A stretch of 18,573 nucleotides of DNA from Baffinella frigidus. Its lineage: Eukaryota; Cryptophyceae; Cryptomonadales; Baffinellaceae. Both the position numbers and the translations under genes were made by a program. The stretch spans positions 507,940-526,512 of the forward strand of contig MU646455.1 of assembly GCA_026770585.1 (NCBI GenBank), given 5' to 3'. The notes beneath the pieces were generated by a model. It saw nothing but the letters and a program-made list of their open reading frames with translations, made no database searches and was not told the origin of the DNA. Below, in pieces: positions 7,464-14,481 of the stretch. The stretch's first letter is position 1, and each line of letters begins with the position of its first letter.

Positions 7464-8110
7464 TTGCGCAGGCGCCACGGACGGCGGGGGGGGGGGGCGG
7501 TGGTGCTGATCGAGAGGGACGTGCACCCACACAGCGGGCTACGAAGGGATTTTCGGCCCAAAATGGGCCGAGTTTCCGTTACCTTACCCGTAGGAACCCC
7601 CCTTATGTCCCTACGGGTTGACTACCGTAGGGTCCTAGGTCTTATCGCTTACGGGTTATCCATGACAGGCGTTGCGCACGGCGGCGGGGGGGGCGGTTGT
7701 GCTGATCGAGAGGGGGCGTATGGCTCTCCTTCCCCCGCGCCACTTGATATATCAGCCTCCGCCGCCTCACGTGCACCCGTGGCGGTTGTGTTGATCGAGA
7801 GGGGCGTTCGTTTCACGCATCGGGGAGGGACCAGACGCCCGGGAAGCCCTCCGCAGGGTCGACCGGGATTCGGGTCGCGCAGCAAGCCCCCCGCAGGGGC
7901 CGCCGGAGGCTTGTTAGGTCCTCCTCCAGTGGCTTGCCTCGCCTTGAAAGGCCCTTACGACGGCGTGCCTCCACTTTTGGGGCGTGCACGTGCGCACACG
8001 AGCGATGAACGAGCGATGACGTGGGTAGCGTGACGTGAGGGATGCGCGCAGGCGCTACGGACGGCGGCGGGGGGGGCGGTTGTGCTGATCGAGAGGGGCG
8101 TGCATGTCCT
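7464..8110. repeat. GC-rich module array (GGTGCTGATCGAGAGG)
   Basis: No gene is seen. GCGGTGGTGCTGATCGAGAG or a close variant occurs at about 7497, 7693, 7782 and 8077, preceded by a poly-G run and CAGGCGC, and also at 5291 and 7076. CTCTCCTTCCCCCGCGCC with CACTTGATAT follows some copies. A palindrome around TCGGCCCAAAATGGGCCGAG lies at 7550-7573. The 189-codon frame crossing this region is repeat translation and is not called. Confidence 0.5.
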
Positions 8111-8163
8111 GGCGCGCCCCGCCAAGGTCAGGCTTCGCGACTGCGACTTGATCGATCTAGGTG

Positions 8164-8496
8164 CCTTCCTAGACCCTACACCATGAACCCTGAACACTGA
8201 ACCCTGAACCCTGAACCTTAAACCCGAAACCCGAAGCCTGAAACCTTGAGCCCGAAACCCGAAACCCAACCCTTGATCGATCCAGGTGCCTTGATAAACC
8301 GTGAACTCTACACCCTGAACACTACACCCTAAACCTTAAACCCGAAACCCGAAACCCTTAATTCTAAACCCCACACCCGGAACCCAGAGCCCTGAACCCA
8401 GAACCCTAAATCCTGAACCCTAAACCATAAACCCTAAACCCTAAACCCTAAACCCTAAACCCTAAACCCTAAACCCTAAACTCTAAACCCTAAACC
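8164..8496. repeat. CCCTAAA interstitial telomere-like array
   Basis: The perfect core is at about 8432-8496, with seven uninterrupted CCCTAAA units and one CTCTAAA variant. To its left are degenerate heptamers (CCCTGAA, CCCGAAA, CCCTACA). The C-rich strand is on plus, opposite to the TTTAGGG tract at 707-760, so the two arrays face each other across about 7.7 kb. Confidence 0.85.
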
Positions 8497-8561
8497 CCCC
8501 CGCCCCCCGAATCAGCGCTGAAACCCCTCCGGAGTCATGTGATGTGTTGGGGGCAAATAAT

Positions 8562-8694
8562 CTCCACAAAAGTATTAATTAATTGCTTTTGGGCAAAGAA
8601 AATGACTACACGATTTGCTCATAAAAGTGATAGTAGAGCATTTGTGTAGTACATTTTGTTGCGCCAAAAGCGATTGATTAATACTTTGTTGGAG
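8562..8694. mobile_element. AT-rich foldback element A, copy 2
   Basis: A 133-bp copy of the element at 3011-3144, from CTCCACAAAAGTATT to ...AATACTTTGTTGGAG. The left flank is AT and the right flank GT, so one side of the AT pair has changed. It lies about 65 bp from the telomere-like array. Confidence 0.8.
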
Positions 8695-8740
8695 GTGGAG
8701 AAGGGGGGTTCCACCCGCAGCAGAGCAAATGGCTTTTTGA

Positions 8741-8951
8741 GGTTGCACCCGTGCCTCGGATGCGTGGCGTAGGGTTGACCTTGAGAGTGCTAGGAACACG
8801 CAAGGCAGTCACGACCGACCGTCTGGCTTCGGCGTCCGTGTGACCGGTCACGTGGGCGTTCACGAGCCTGCCGGCGGGGCTGTTCCACGTTCCTAGCACC
8901 CCAAGGTGCACCCGTGCCTCGGATGCGTGGCATAGGGTTGACCTTGAGAGT
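8741..8951. repeat. 47-bp direct repeat around T copy 2
   Basis: The sequence from GCACCCGTGCCTCGGATGCG to TTGACCTTGAGAGT occurs at 8741-8788 and 8905-8951 with a few changes. Between them lies repeat T (8787-8899), whose ends form the inverted pair GTGCTAGGAAC and GTTCCTAGCAC. The layout fits a tandem unit of about 163 bp cut short in the second copy. Confidence 0.65.
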
Positions 8952-8997
8952 TTCGTGTGGCTAAACCCTAATCCGTCACTATCCACCTTGCACTGAG

Positions 8998-9165
8998 TTA
9001 ATAGGGTTAACGGCCTGAAAATGGGGTAGTTAGGCCTACGGCATTGCCTAGGACCTCCTACCGTAGGCCGAGACTTTTTGGTCCTAGGATCCCTCGGCCT
9101 ACGGTAGCAGGTCCTAGGCAATACCGTATGCCTGACTACCCCATTTTCAGGCCGTTAGCCTATGA
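8998..9165. mobile_element. Foldback element F, copy 2
   Basis: A 168-bp element from TTAATAGGGTTAACGG to CCGTTAGCCTATGA, flanked by GAG at 8995-8997 and 9166-9168. The arms carry GGGGTAGTTAGGCCTACGG and CCTAGGACCTCC. Confidence 0.85.
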
Positions 9166-9860
9166 GAGTGGCTTCAGCACACCTCTGCTTAGGCCTAGAG
9201 CGTATCCACAGATAGCCTGACGCACCTCCGAGGGAACCCCCGTCAGCATATCAGCCGAGACAACCGCCACCAATGCTTCAACTGAGGTATGGATTCAGGG
9301 TTTAGGGGTGAGGGTACTTACTATTTATCTTCCGCTTGCCAGTACTTACTGTTATCACCACTCGTGTTCACGAGTGCTCCCCCCCCTCGATAAAGCAGAG
9401 AGCCGACCATACACCTCCAACCCTGCTAGGAACACGCAAGGCAGTCACGACCGACCGTCTGGCTTCGGCGTCCGCGTGACCGGTCACTCGGGTCGCGCAG
9501 CAAGCCCCCCGCTCGTGTTCACGAGTGCTCCCCCCCCTCGATAAAGCAGAGGCCGCTAGCGTGTAGGGTGTCGGGTTTATCATTGAGTTTTTCGTGATAC
9601 TAAGCCCCACACGCCGCCCACCGGAAGCCTTAAGCCCTAAACCGACAAAACAGACAGCCTGCGGGTGCTCCAGGGTGCAAGGCGGGGGGTGAGGCTACAG
9701 AGAGCCCCACATCCCCCCACGATAACGCAGATAGCCCGACCGCACCCCTCGATGTAGTCTTCGTTTCCTCAATCCTGGAGCCTATCCGCTTAACGCACCG
9801 CGCCTCGCGGAAACCCTCACCCCTAAACCCTGGATGCAGAAAGCCTGAGGGTACTGCACG
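9166..9860. other. Noncoding stretch with direct repeats
   Basis: No gene is recognised. A 42-bp sequence starting CTCGTGTTCACGAGTGCTCC occurs at about 9360 and 9511. Between the copies lies a truncated repeat T (9424-9488) joined to TCGGGTCGCGCAGCAAGC, which also occurs at 7873. A degenerate motif near GCAGATAGCCTGAC recurs at about 9208, 9399, 9650, 9730 and 9837. Minus-strand donor-like GTAAGTAC occurs at about 9320 and 9345 without a coding context. Confidence 0.4.
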
Positions 9861-9895
9861 TGCAAGGCGACGGCTGGGCCGCGGCTGAGGGAGGG

Positions 9896-9982
9896 AGCGC
9901 GGGGAAGGAGGGGTGTGTTGTCAAGGGGCAGCTGCAGCTGCTGGATTTGACCGAGGGGCTACTTGCCGGCGTGCTCTTTCAG
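9896..9982 (+). CDS. Candidate exon a of a tandem exon pair
   Basis: An 87-bp, 29-codon stretch reading SAGKEGCVVKG, then LLDLTEGLLAGVLFQ, ended by a near-consensus donor CAG|GTAAGG in phase 0. The same protein ends (SAGKEG.VVKG and TEGLLAG.LF) recur in exon b at 10112-10258, also in phase 0, so a joined product would carry two repeats. The frame is open upstream to an ATG at 9860, and exon a could be the 3' part of a first exon starting there. I do not recognise the family; the end looks like an amphipathic or weakly hydrophobic helix. Support comes from the donor and from two copies keeping the same frame and ends. Confidence 0.4.
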
Positions 9983-10015
9983 GTAAGGGCTTCCGTCCCT
10001 CCACCAACCCTGGGA

Positions 10016-10111
10016 GGTTGCTCAAATTGTGGCCTGGAGTTTGAGCCATTTTACCTTGCATCTACCCCAGATATCGGGCAGATGTCCATCTGTTCGACCA
10101 ATTTGTACCAG
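10016..10111. mobile_element. Element Z2 within a candidate intron
   Basis: A degraded relative of Z1. From CACCAACCCT onward (about 10001) it follows Z1 with scattered changes, sharing ATTTTACCTTGCATC exactly. It fills most of the candidate intron 9983-10111 between exons a and b and ends in TTTGTACCAG, which would be the acceptor. Its inverted-repeat pairing is largely lost. Confidence 0.45.
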
Positions 10112-10258
10112 AGCGCGGGGAAGGAGGGGCGTGTTGTCAAGGGGCACCGACTTCGCAACCATGTGTCCCGACCTCACAGCCATGTGTCCCGACCTCAGAA
10201 CCATGTGTCCCGACCTCACAACCAGACGGAAGGGCTGCTCGCTGGCCTGCTGTTCCAT
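10112..10258 (+). CDS. Candidate exon b with in-frame minisatellite
   Basis: A 147-bp, 49-codon paralogue of exon a, beginning SAGKEGRVVKG after CCAG and ending TEGLLAGLLFH before a donor CAT|GTAAGA in phase 0. Where exon a has QLQLLDL, exon b has a 21-bp minisatellite of three units (HVSRPHS, HVSRPQN, HVSRPHN), so its length stays a multiple of three. No later exon can be named; the sequence after 10268 is repeats. The protein family is unknown. A chance repeat is possible, but the retained frame, matching phases and donors on both copies favour present or past coding use. Confidence 0.4.
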
Positions 10259-10267
10259 GTAAGAGAA

Positions 10268-10602
10268 TTAGGGCGTGCACCCTTACCCCCCCCCCCTCGC
10301 GCCAAACACCGATGGCAACCTAGTTCCGGAAATTCGTAGGGTGTTACCGTATGTAATTCCGTAGGGTGGTGTCCGTCCCAGCCCTTACACCCCCCCAGCC
10401 CATCCCCTCAACCAGGATACCTCCCACTCACGGGTGGCTGCAGCCACGTCAACTTTGTGGCAAAAAAGTAATTCCGTAGCGTGCACCCTTACCCCCCCCC
10501 CCTCGCGCTACACACTGATGGCAACGTAGTTCCGACCGGAACGAATTTCGTAGGTTACCGGTAACACAAACGTTTGTAATTCCGTAGGAATTACAAAACC
10601 GA
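10268..10602. repeat. Direct repeats with GTAATTCCGTAGG
   Basis: No gene is seen. GTGCACCCTTACCCC, then TCGCGC, then GATGGCAAC.TAGTTCC occurs at about 10275 and 10479. GTAATTCCGTAGG recurs at 10350, 10460, 10577 and 10816. Small palindromes (GTTCCGACCGGAAC, GGTTACCGGTAAC) lie near 10530-10565. Confidence 0.55.
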
Positions 10603-10800
10603 AGAGCGTTTGCGGTAATTGTTGTCCGTTTTGGACGTACGGTTTTCCGTTTTTACGGTTTTTTAAAATGTTGTAAAGGTCGTTGAATGTTTTAAATGGA
10701 CACTTCTCTGGTACAAATGAATCGGGGGGGGGGGCAAATGAAAACCGGAAAACCGGAAAACCGCACGTCCAAAACGGACAATAATTACCGCAAACGCTCT
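10603..10800. mobile_element. Foldback element D, copy 2
   Basis: A 198-bp element from AGAGCGTTTGCGGTAATTG to the matching CCGCAAACGCTCT, interrupted by a poly-G run near 10725. AGGAATTACAAA stands at 10586-10597 and again at 10801-10812, suggesting insertion into or duplication of that motif, although five bases separate the left one from the element. Confidence 0.8.
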
Positions 10801-10920
10801 AGGAATTACAAACGGTTGTAATTCCGTAGGGTGCCAGGTACTCGCCTTTGCTCGTCGTTGCATGTTGGCAACGGGGTTTGCGACTCGGCTGTGCACGTCC
10901 ACGTGGTCTCGCAAATTAAT

Positions 10921-11091
10921 AGTGACGCAACCTATAAGTAGTTTTGTAAAGCAACTCGTTCTGGTACAAATTATAAAACGAGGTCCATTCAAAACTAAAA
11001 AGGGCTCCAATTCCTTTTTAAACGAGGTCTTGTCTTATAATTTGTACCAGAAGCGAGTTACTTTACAAAACTAATTATAGGTTGCGTCACT
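10921..11091. mobile_element. Foldback element G
   Basis: A 171-bp element with arms of about 57 bp and few mismatches, ends AGTGACGCAACC and GGTTGCGTCACT. It is flanked by AT at 10919-10920 and 11092-11093. The inner arm contains TTCTGGTACAAAT, also present in the inner arms of family D. The left host flank GCAAATTAAT is identical to that of element A3. Confidence 0.85.
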
Positions 11092-11099
11092 ATGACAAC

Positions 11100-11159
11100 A
11101 GGCTGCTGGTCTTGAGCGCGGTGTGCGATTTGCAAGACCCGCATGCTCGAAAGAAGTCT
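11100..11159 (+). pseudogene. Coding relic V, copy 1
   Basis: A 60-bp stretch reading RLLVLSAVCDLQDPH then ARKKS. Its partner at 11602 reads RLLVLNALCEVQDPH then SRKQS. Six residues differ and all are mild exchanges (S/N, V/L, D/E, L/V, A/S, K/Q), with two silent changes. That pattern suggests both descend from a coding exon. Each copy follows a foldback element. No wider open frame or family is recognised. The 300 bp after it (11160-11460) hold no gene, only AAAAGTCAA motifs and a GC-rich unique stretch. Confidence 0.35.
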
Positions 11160-11460
11160 GATGTAGGGGCGGACGTCCTGATGCCGGCGGCATCCTAATT
11201 CCAGTGTCCCCCAGCACCTTACCGTATCGCCTCCACGCCAGAGTCTTGGAAGGGGTCGCCAAAAGTCAACTCCTCCTCAAGGCAGTGGTTTTCAAAAGTC
11301 AAAGAACACATCCTGTGGTGTTTTTTAAAAATTAACCCCCGCCTCCAATCTGGCGTGGCTGCCGTAGCACCCTACGGAATGCCGTGATTCGGTTGATGCC
11401 GGAAGTAGGGCGGTCACCCGTACGCACCTTTGCATTTTTGTACGGGCGTTGCAAATTAAT

Positions 11461-11593
11461 CTCTATACAAGTAATAATTAATTGCTTTTGGGCAACGAAA
11501 ATTACTACACGATTTGCTCATAAAAGTAGTAGTAAAGCATTTGTGTAGTAAATTTTGTTGCGCCAAAAGCGATTGATTAATACTTTTGTGGAG
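11461..11593. mobile_element. AT-rich foldback element A, copy 3
   Basis: A 133-bp copy from CTCTATACAAGTAAT to ...TACTTTTGTGGAG, flanked by AT at 11459-11460 and 11594-11595. The preceding host sequence GCAAATTAAT and the following ATGA.AA.AGGCTGCTGG match those around element G. Confidence 0.85.
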
Positions 11594-11601
11594 ATGAAAA
11601 T

Positions 11602-11661
11602 AGGCTGCTGGTGTTGAACGCGCTGTGCGAAGTGCAAGACCCGCACTCTCGAAAGCAGTCT
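11602..11661 (+). pseudogene. Coding relic V, copy 2
   Basis: Paralogue of 11100-11159 in the same frame (RLLVLNALCEVQDPH, SRKQS). It begins behind ...ATAG, a possible acceptor, and runs to TCTCAG. It is supported only by its partner. Confidence 0.35.
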
Positions 11662-11709
11662 CAGGGTGTCCACCCTTACATCAGCGAACTAGGTCATCCT
11701 ACATGATAC

Positions 11710-11804
11710 ACCCTACACCCTGCACCCTGCACCCTACACCCTACACCCTGCACCCTGCACCCTACACCCTACACCCTGCACCCTGCACCCTACACCCTAC
11801 ACCC
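11710..11804. repeat. CCCTACA/CCCTGCA higher-order array
   Basis: Thirteen heptamers in strict order: one CCCTACA, then alternating pairs of CCCTGCA and CCCTACA. The resulting 28-bp higher-order unit repeats about three times. It is the inverted counterpart of the array at 13199-13340. Confidence 0.85.
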
Positions 11805-11876
11805 TGGTTGTGGGGAAGGGAGGTCTGAGACCTCCTGAGGCTCTTCATACTCCACCCCTTCATACTCCACCCTTAA
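11805..11876 (-). pseudogene. VEYEEP relic, inverted copy
   Basis: On the minus strand this reads VEYEGVEYEEPQEVSDLPSP, containing a local duplication of GGGTGGAGTATGAA. It matches plus-strand relics at 13133 and 13370 almost base for base and, together with the adjoining heptamer array, forms an inverted repeat of about 180 bp with 13139-13310. No complete gene is present. Confidence 0.4.
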
Positions 11877-11917
11877 CCTTGCCCTGCTGCATGACCGCGG
11901 TGTCCTTGCTATCCCAC

Positions 11918-12041
11918 CCGGTCTCGAGTTGAGTCTGGGACACAATTTGTAAACTTAAGGCCCAAACGCTAGGATGCCCAGCGTTTTGTGGGCAAGTGAT
12001 CTTAAGTTGAAAAAAATGTCATAGACTCAACTCGAGACCGG
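11918..12041. mobile_element. Foldback element H
   Basis: The inverted ends CCGGTCTCGAGTTGAGTCT and AGACTCAACTCGAGACCGG enclose ACTTAAG and CTTAAGT inner pairs. Only the right arm recurs at about 12441-12464 as part of segmental repeat S. Confidence 0.7.
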
Positions 12042-12200
12042 ACAGCAGACTAGAAAGGGACTACACACCAGCAGCACCGAAGGCTGACCACCGCCGAAGG
12101 CTGAGACCCGCTGGTTGAACCCTTTTCTAGTCTGCTGTGTGGGATGGCTGGACTACCCTGGTGTGACTACAATGGTGTGCGATATTGCATTCGGCAGGAC
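12018..12200 (+). repeat. Segmental repeat S, copy 1, with foldback R
   Basis: A 183-bp segment repeated at 12441-12623 with few differences. It comprises the right arm of H, a 95-bp foldback R (12043-12137, ends CAGCAGACTAGAAAGGG and CCCTTTTCTAGTCTGCTG) and a tail GACTACAATGGTGTGCGA to GGCAGGAC. The tail alone recurs at about 12329-12365. No gene is called. Confidence 0.7.
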
Positions 12201-12336
12201 GCCACCTTGATGTACTGTGAGGTTTAGCTGTGCGTACTCGAGGCTGGCTGGTAGGGGTGGTCAGCCTTGAGCACCGCGCCCTCGCTACACACCGCGCCCT
12301 CGCTATACACACCAGCGGCACCGAAGGCTGACTACA

Positions 12337-12447
12337 ATGGTGTGCGACATTGCATTCGGCAGGACCCTGGCCTTCCAAGGTGGCGTGAAGGAGGAGCAAG
12401 CCCGTCCCTCCGAGGCGCGCGGGGTAGAGTACGAAATTTTGTCGTAG
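12337..12447 (+). pseudogene. VEYEEP relic with upstream part
   Basis: A short frame MVCDIAFGRTLAFQGG, then VKEEQARPSEARGVEYE, ended by a stop after ILS where the sequence switches to the H/R repeat. It joins the S tail with the VEYEEP motif in one frame, which in the paralogue at 12595 is broken by a one-base length difference. It may preserve the older arrangement. Family unknown. Confidence 0.35.
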
Positions 12448-12623
12448 ACTCAACTCGAGACCGGACAGCAGACTAGAAAGGGATTACGCACCAGCGGCAC
12501 CGAAGGCTGACCACCGCCGAAGGCTGGGACCCGCTGGTTGAACCCTTTTCTAGTCTGCTGTGTGGGATGGCTGGACTACCCTGGTGTGACTACAATGGTG
12601 TGCAACATTGCATTCGGCAGGAC
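12441..12623 (+). repeat. Segmental repeat S, copy 2, with foldback R
   Basis: Second 183-bp copy. Foldback R lies at 12466-12560. The same H right arm precedes it although the H left arm is missing here, so S was copied as a block after H and R were already adjacent. Confidence 0.7.
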
Positions 12624-12644
12624 CCTGGTGTGTCGGGGGGTACA

Positions 12645-12749
12645 AAGGAGGAGCGTGACCATCTCTCCGAGGCGCGCGGGGTGGAGTATGAAGAGCCTCC
12701 GGAGGTCCCGCGCTTCCCCAGATCCCCACTGCGCCAGATGGGTCGTTGA
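12645..12749 (+). pseudogene. VEYEEP relic, copy after S2
   Basis: Reads KEERDHLSEARGVEYEEPPE then VPRFPRSPLRQMGR and a stop. Frame and residues match the relics at 12388, 13110 and 13370 in the SEA.GVEYEEP part. Relative to 12337-12447 the upstream part is shifted by one base. No splice signals are convincing. Confidence 0.35.
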
Positions 12750-12751
12750 AG

Positions 12752-12959
12752 TAGAGCCAATCTGGTAGGACTTGGCCAGCGCGAACTTCGAAGTTGCGAG
12801 ATTGCGAACTTCTAGATGGACTCTTTTGGACATGTAGTGTTTTAAATTCAAATTTTGCAGTACAAAATGGTGTTTGCTAATAATTACGGTCCATCTAGAA
12901 GTTCGCAATCTCGCAACTTCGAAGTTCGCTTTGGCCAAGTCCTACGAGATTGACTCTAG
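12752..12959. mobile_element. Long-armed foldback element I
   Basis: Arms of about 85 bp run from TAGAGCCAATCTGGTAGGAC through GCGAACTTCGAAGTTGCGAG to TCTAGATGGAC, with a loop of about 60 bp. Inner palindromes (TTCGAA, TCTAGA) lie in the arms. Single copy. A CGCGCAACGTCGCGC stretch with partial self-complementarity follows at 12965-13000. Confidence 0.8.
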
Positions 12960-13106
12960 CTCCCGGCGCGCAACGTCGCGCAACATTGCGATGTCGCGCG
13001 ATGTGTTCTTGGTGTGAAATGTTGCGCACTACGAGCTACTTCTACAACCGATGTTCCTGGTGTGTACCTACGGGGCTTAGTACCTCGTAGGTAGGATCGT
13101 TCAGTG

Positions 13107-13198
13107 CAGCGTGACACGGAGCAAGACCATCCCTCCGAGGCGTGCGGGGTGGAGTATGCAGAGCCTCAGGAGGTCTCAGACCTCCCTTCCCCACAACC
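13107..13198 (+). pseudogene. VEYEEP relic before heptamer array
   Basis: Reads DTEQDHPSEACGVEYAEPQE then VSDLPSPQP, directly followed by a GGGTGTA array. The shared frame over five copies is the only coding evidence; the nucleotide match with 13357-13446 is high from CTCCGAGGCGTGC onward. Confidence 0.35.
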
Positions 13199-13340
13199 AG
13201 GGTGTAGGTTGTAGGGTGCAGGGCGCAGGGTGTAGGGTGTATCATGTAGGGTGTAGGGTGCAGGGTGTAGGGTGTATCATGTAGGGTGTAGGGTGCAGGG
13301 TGTGGGGTGTATCATGTAGGGTGTACGGTGTAGGGTGTCA
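13199..13340. repeat. GGGTGTA heptamer array with 35-bp unit
   Basis: Heptamers TAGGGTG and CAGGGTG, with the variant TATCATG recurring every 35 bp (five heptamers) so that the 7-bp phase never slips. It is the inverted counterpart of 11693-11804. Confidence 0.8.
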
Positions 13341-13356
13341 CAGCGCCCCCCCAAAA

Positions 13357-13446
13357 AACGGCCTGTCCTCCGAGGCGTGCAGGGTGGAGTATGAAGAGCC
13401 TCAGGAGGTCTCAGACCTCCCTTCCCCACAGCCCCACAGCGCCAAA
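13357..13446 (+). pseudogene. VEYEEP relic, last copy
   Basis: Reads NGLSSEACRVEYEEPQEV then SDLPSPQPHSA; the frame stays open to 13524. Same motif as the copies at 11805, 12337, 12645 and 13107. Function unknown; a working exon cannot be excluded. Confidence 0.35.
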
Positions 13447-13525
13447 TGTTTTTTAAGCCGCACCCTGCAGGCTCCTGGTGCGCTTGCAAGCACGGTTCGA
13501 GGGAGGGTGCGTGCGGTGGTTTAAT

Positions 13526-13672
13526 CCGGGGACATGTTTAATTCGAAAGAAAATGGATCCCTATTTGTTCATAGGAGTTGGACGAAGGTTTGATTAGGGC
13601 CCTAAGTAAATTTAATTAGGACCAGAACCCGGTTTGATAGGCCATTTCCTTTTGAATTGAACACGTTCCCGC
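13526..13672. mobile_element. Foldback element J, copy 1
   Basis: A 147-bp element from CCGGGGACATGTTTAATTC to ...GAACACGTTCCCGC, flanked by AT at 13524-13525 and 13673-13674. The core contains TTAGGGCCCTAAGTAAATTT. It is inverted relative to the copy at 16555-16700. Confidence 0.8.
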
Positions 13673-13701
13673 ATGAGAGTTAGATTCCGCGCAGAGGGCG
13701 C

Positions 13702-13888
13702 AGAGCGTTTGCGGTAATTGTTGTACGTTTTGGACATACGGTTTTCCCGTTTCCCGGTTTTGATTTGTACCAGAAGTGTCCATTTAAAATGTTTTACGCA
13801 CTTCAAAAGGACACTTCTGGTACAAATCAAGATGGGAAAACGGGGAAACCGCAAGTCCAAAACGGACAATAATTACCGCAAACGCTCT
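13702..13888. mobile_element. Foldback element D, copy 3
   Basis: A 187-bp element from AGAGCGTTTGCGGTAATTG to CCGCAAACGCTCT. It keeps a full inner pair, TTTGTACCAGAAGTGTCC and GGACACTTCTGGTACAAA, partly lost in the other copies. Confidence 0.85.
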
Positions 13889-13962
13889 AACGCGGATGGC
13901 AACCCAGCCAGGAAAACGAGGTTACACTCCTTGGAATGGACCTGACATGGTCCCGCACAACA

Positions 13963-14121
13963 TTCAAAGGATAACGGACTGAAAATGGGGTAGTTAGGCC
14001 TACGGTATTGCCTACGGTAGGCCGTAGGGGCCTAGGGGGGCTCCTACGAAAAACCCTACGGCCTACCGTAGGTAATACCGTAGGCCTAACTACCCCATTT
14101 TCAGTCCGTTACCCTATTGAA
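13963..14121. mobile_element. Foldback element F, copy 3
   Basis: From about TTCAAAGGATAACGG to CCGTTACCCTATTGA. Near-perfect arms carry GGGGTAGTTAGGCCTACGG. It splits the first unit of the three-fold segment; the second unit (near 14925) reads straight through at CACACCATGTGG. Target duplication unclear here. Confidence 0.8.
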
Positions 14122-14264
14122 ATGTGGAGTGGTTGGGCGTTCCTCGACTTCATTCACCCAAGCCACTCATGGGAAATCGAGACCACTAAACGCTAACCCC
14201 GGGGGAGCAGATGGGGGCCGGGACAGTTTGGTGAGCCCAAATTGACTGCGCCGCAATGTCCACA

Positions 14265-14431
14265 TTAATAGGGTATCGGCCTGAAAATGGGGTAGTTAGG
14301 CCTACGGCATTGCCTAGGACCTCCTACCGTAGGCCGAGACTTTTGGTCCCTAGGATCCCTCGGCCTACGGTAGGAGGTCCTAGGCAATGCCGTAGGCCTA
14401 ACTACCCCATTTTCAGGACGTTCGCCTATGA
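14265..14431. mobile_element. Foldback element F, copy 4
   Basis: A 167-bp element from TTAATAGGGTATCGG to ACGTTCGCCTATGA, flanked by ACA at 14262-14264 and 14432-14434. Its interior closely matches copy 2 at 8998-9165. Confidence 0.85.
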
Positions 14432-14481
14432 ACATAGAGAGGCTTGCTCTCTGCGTCCCAGATGGGCTTCGTGCACATCGT

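Noticed and set aside
7464-8033. 189-codon plus-strand open frame
   Set aside because: It is a translation of the repeated GGTGCTGATCGAGAGG module and poly-G runs; no domain or splice support.
13470-13530. tRNA-like B-box (GGTTCGAGG)
   Set aside because: No matching T-stem, anticodon arm or acceptor stem can be drawn around it.
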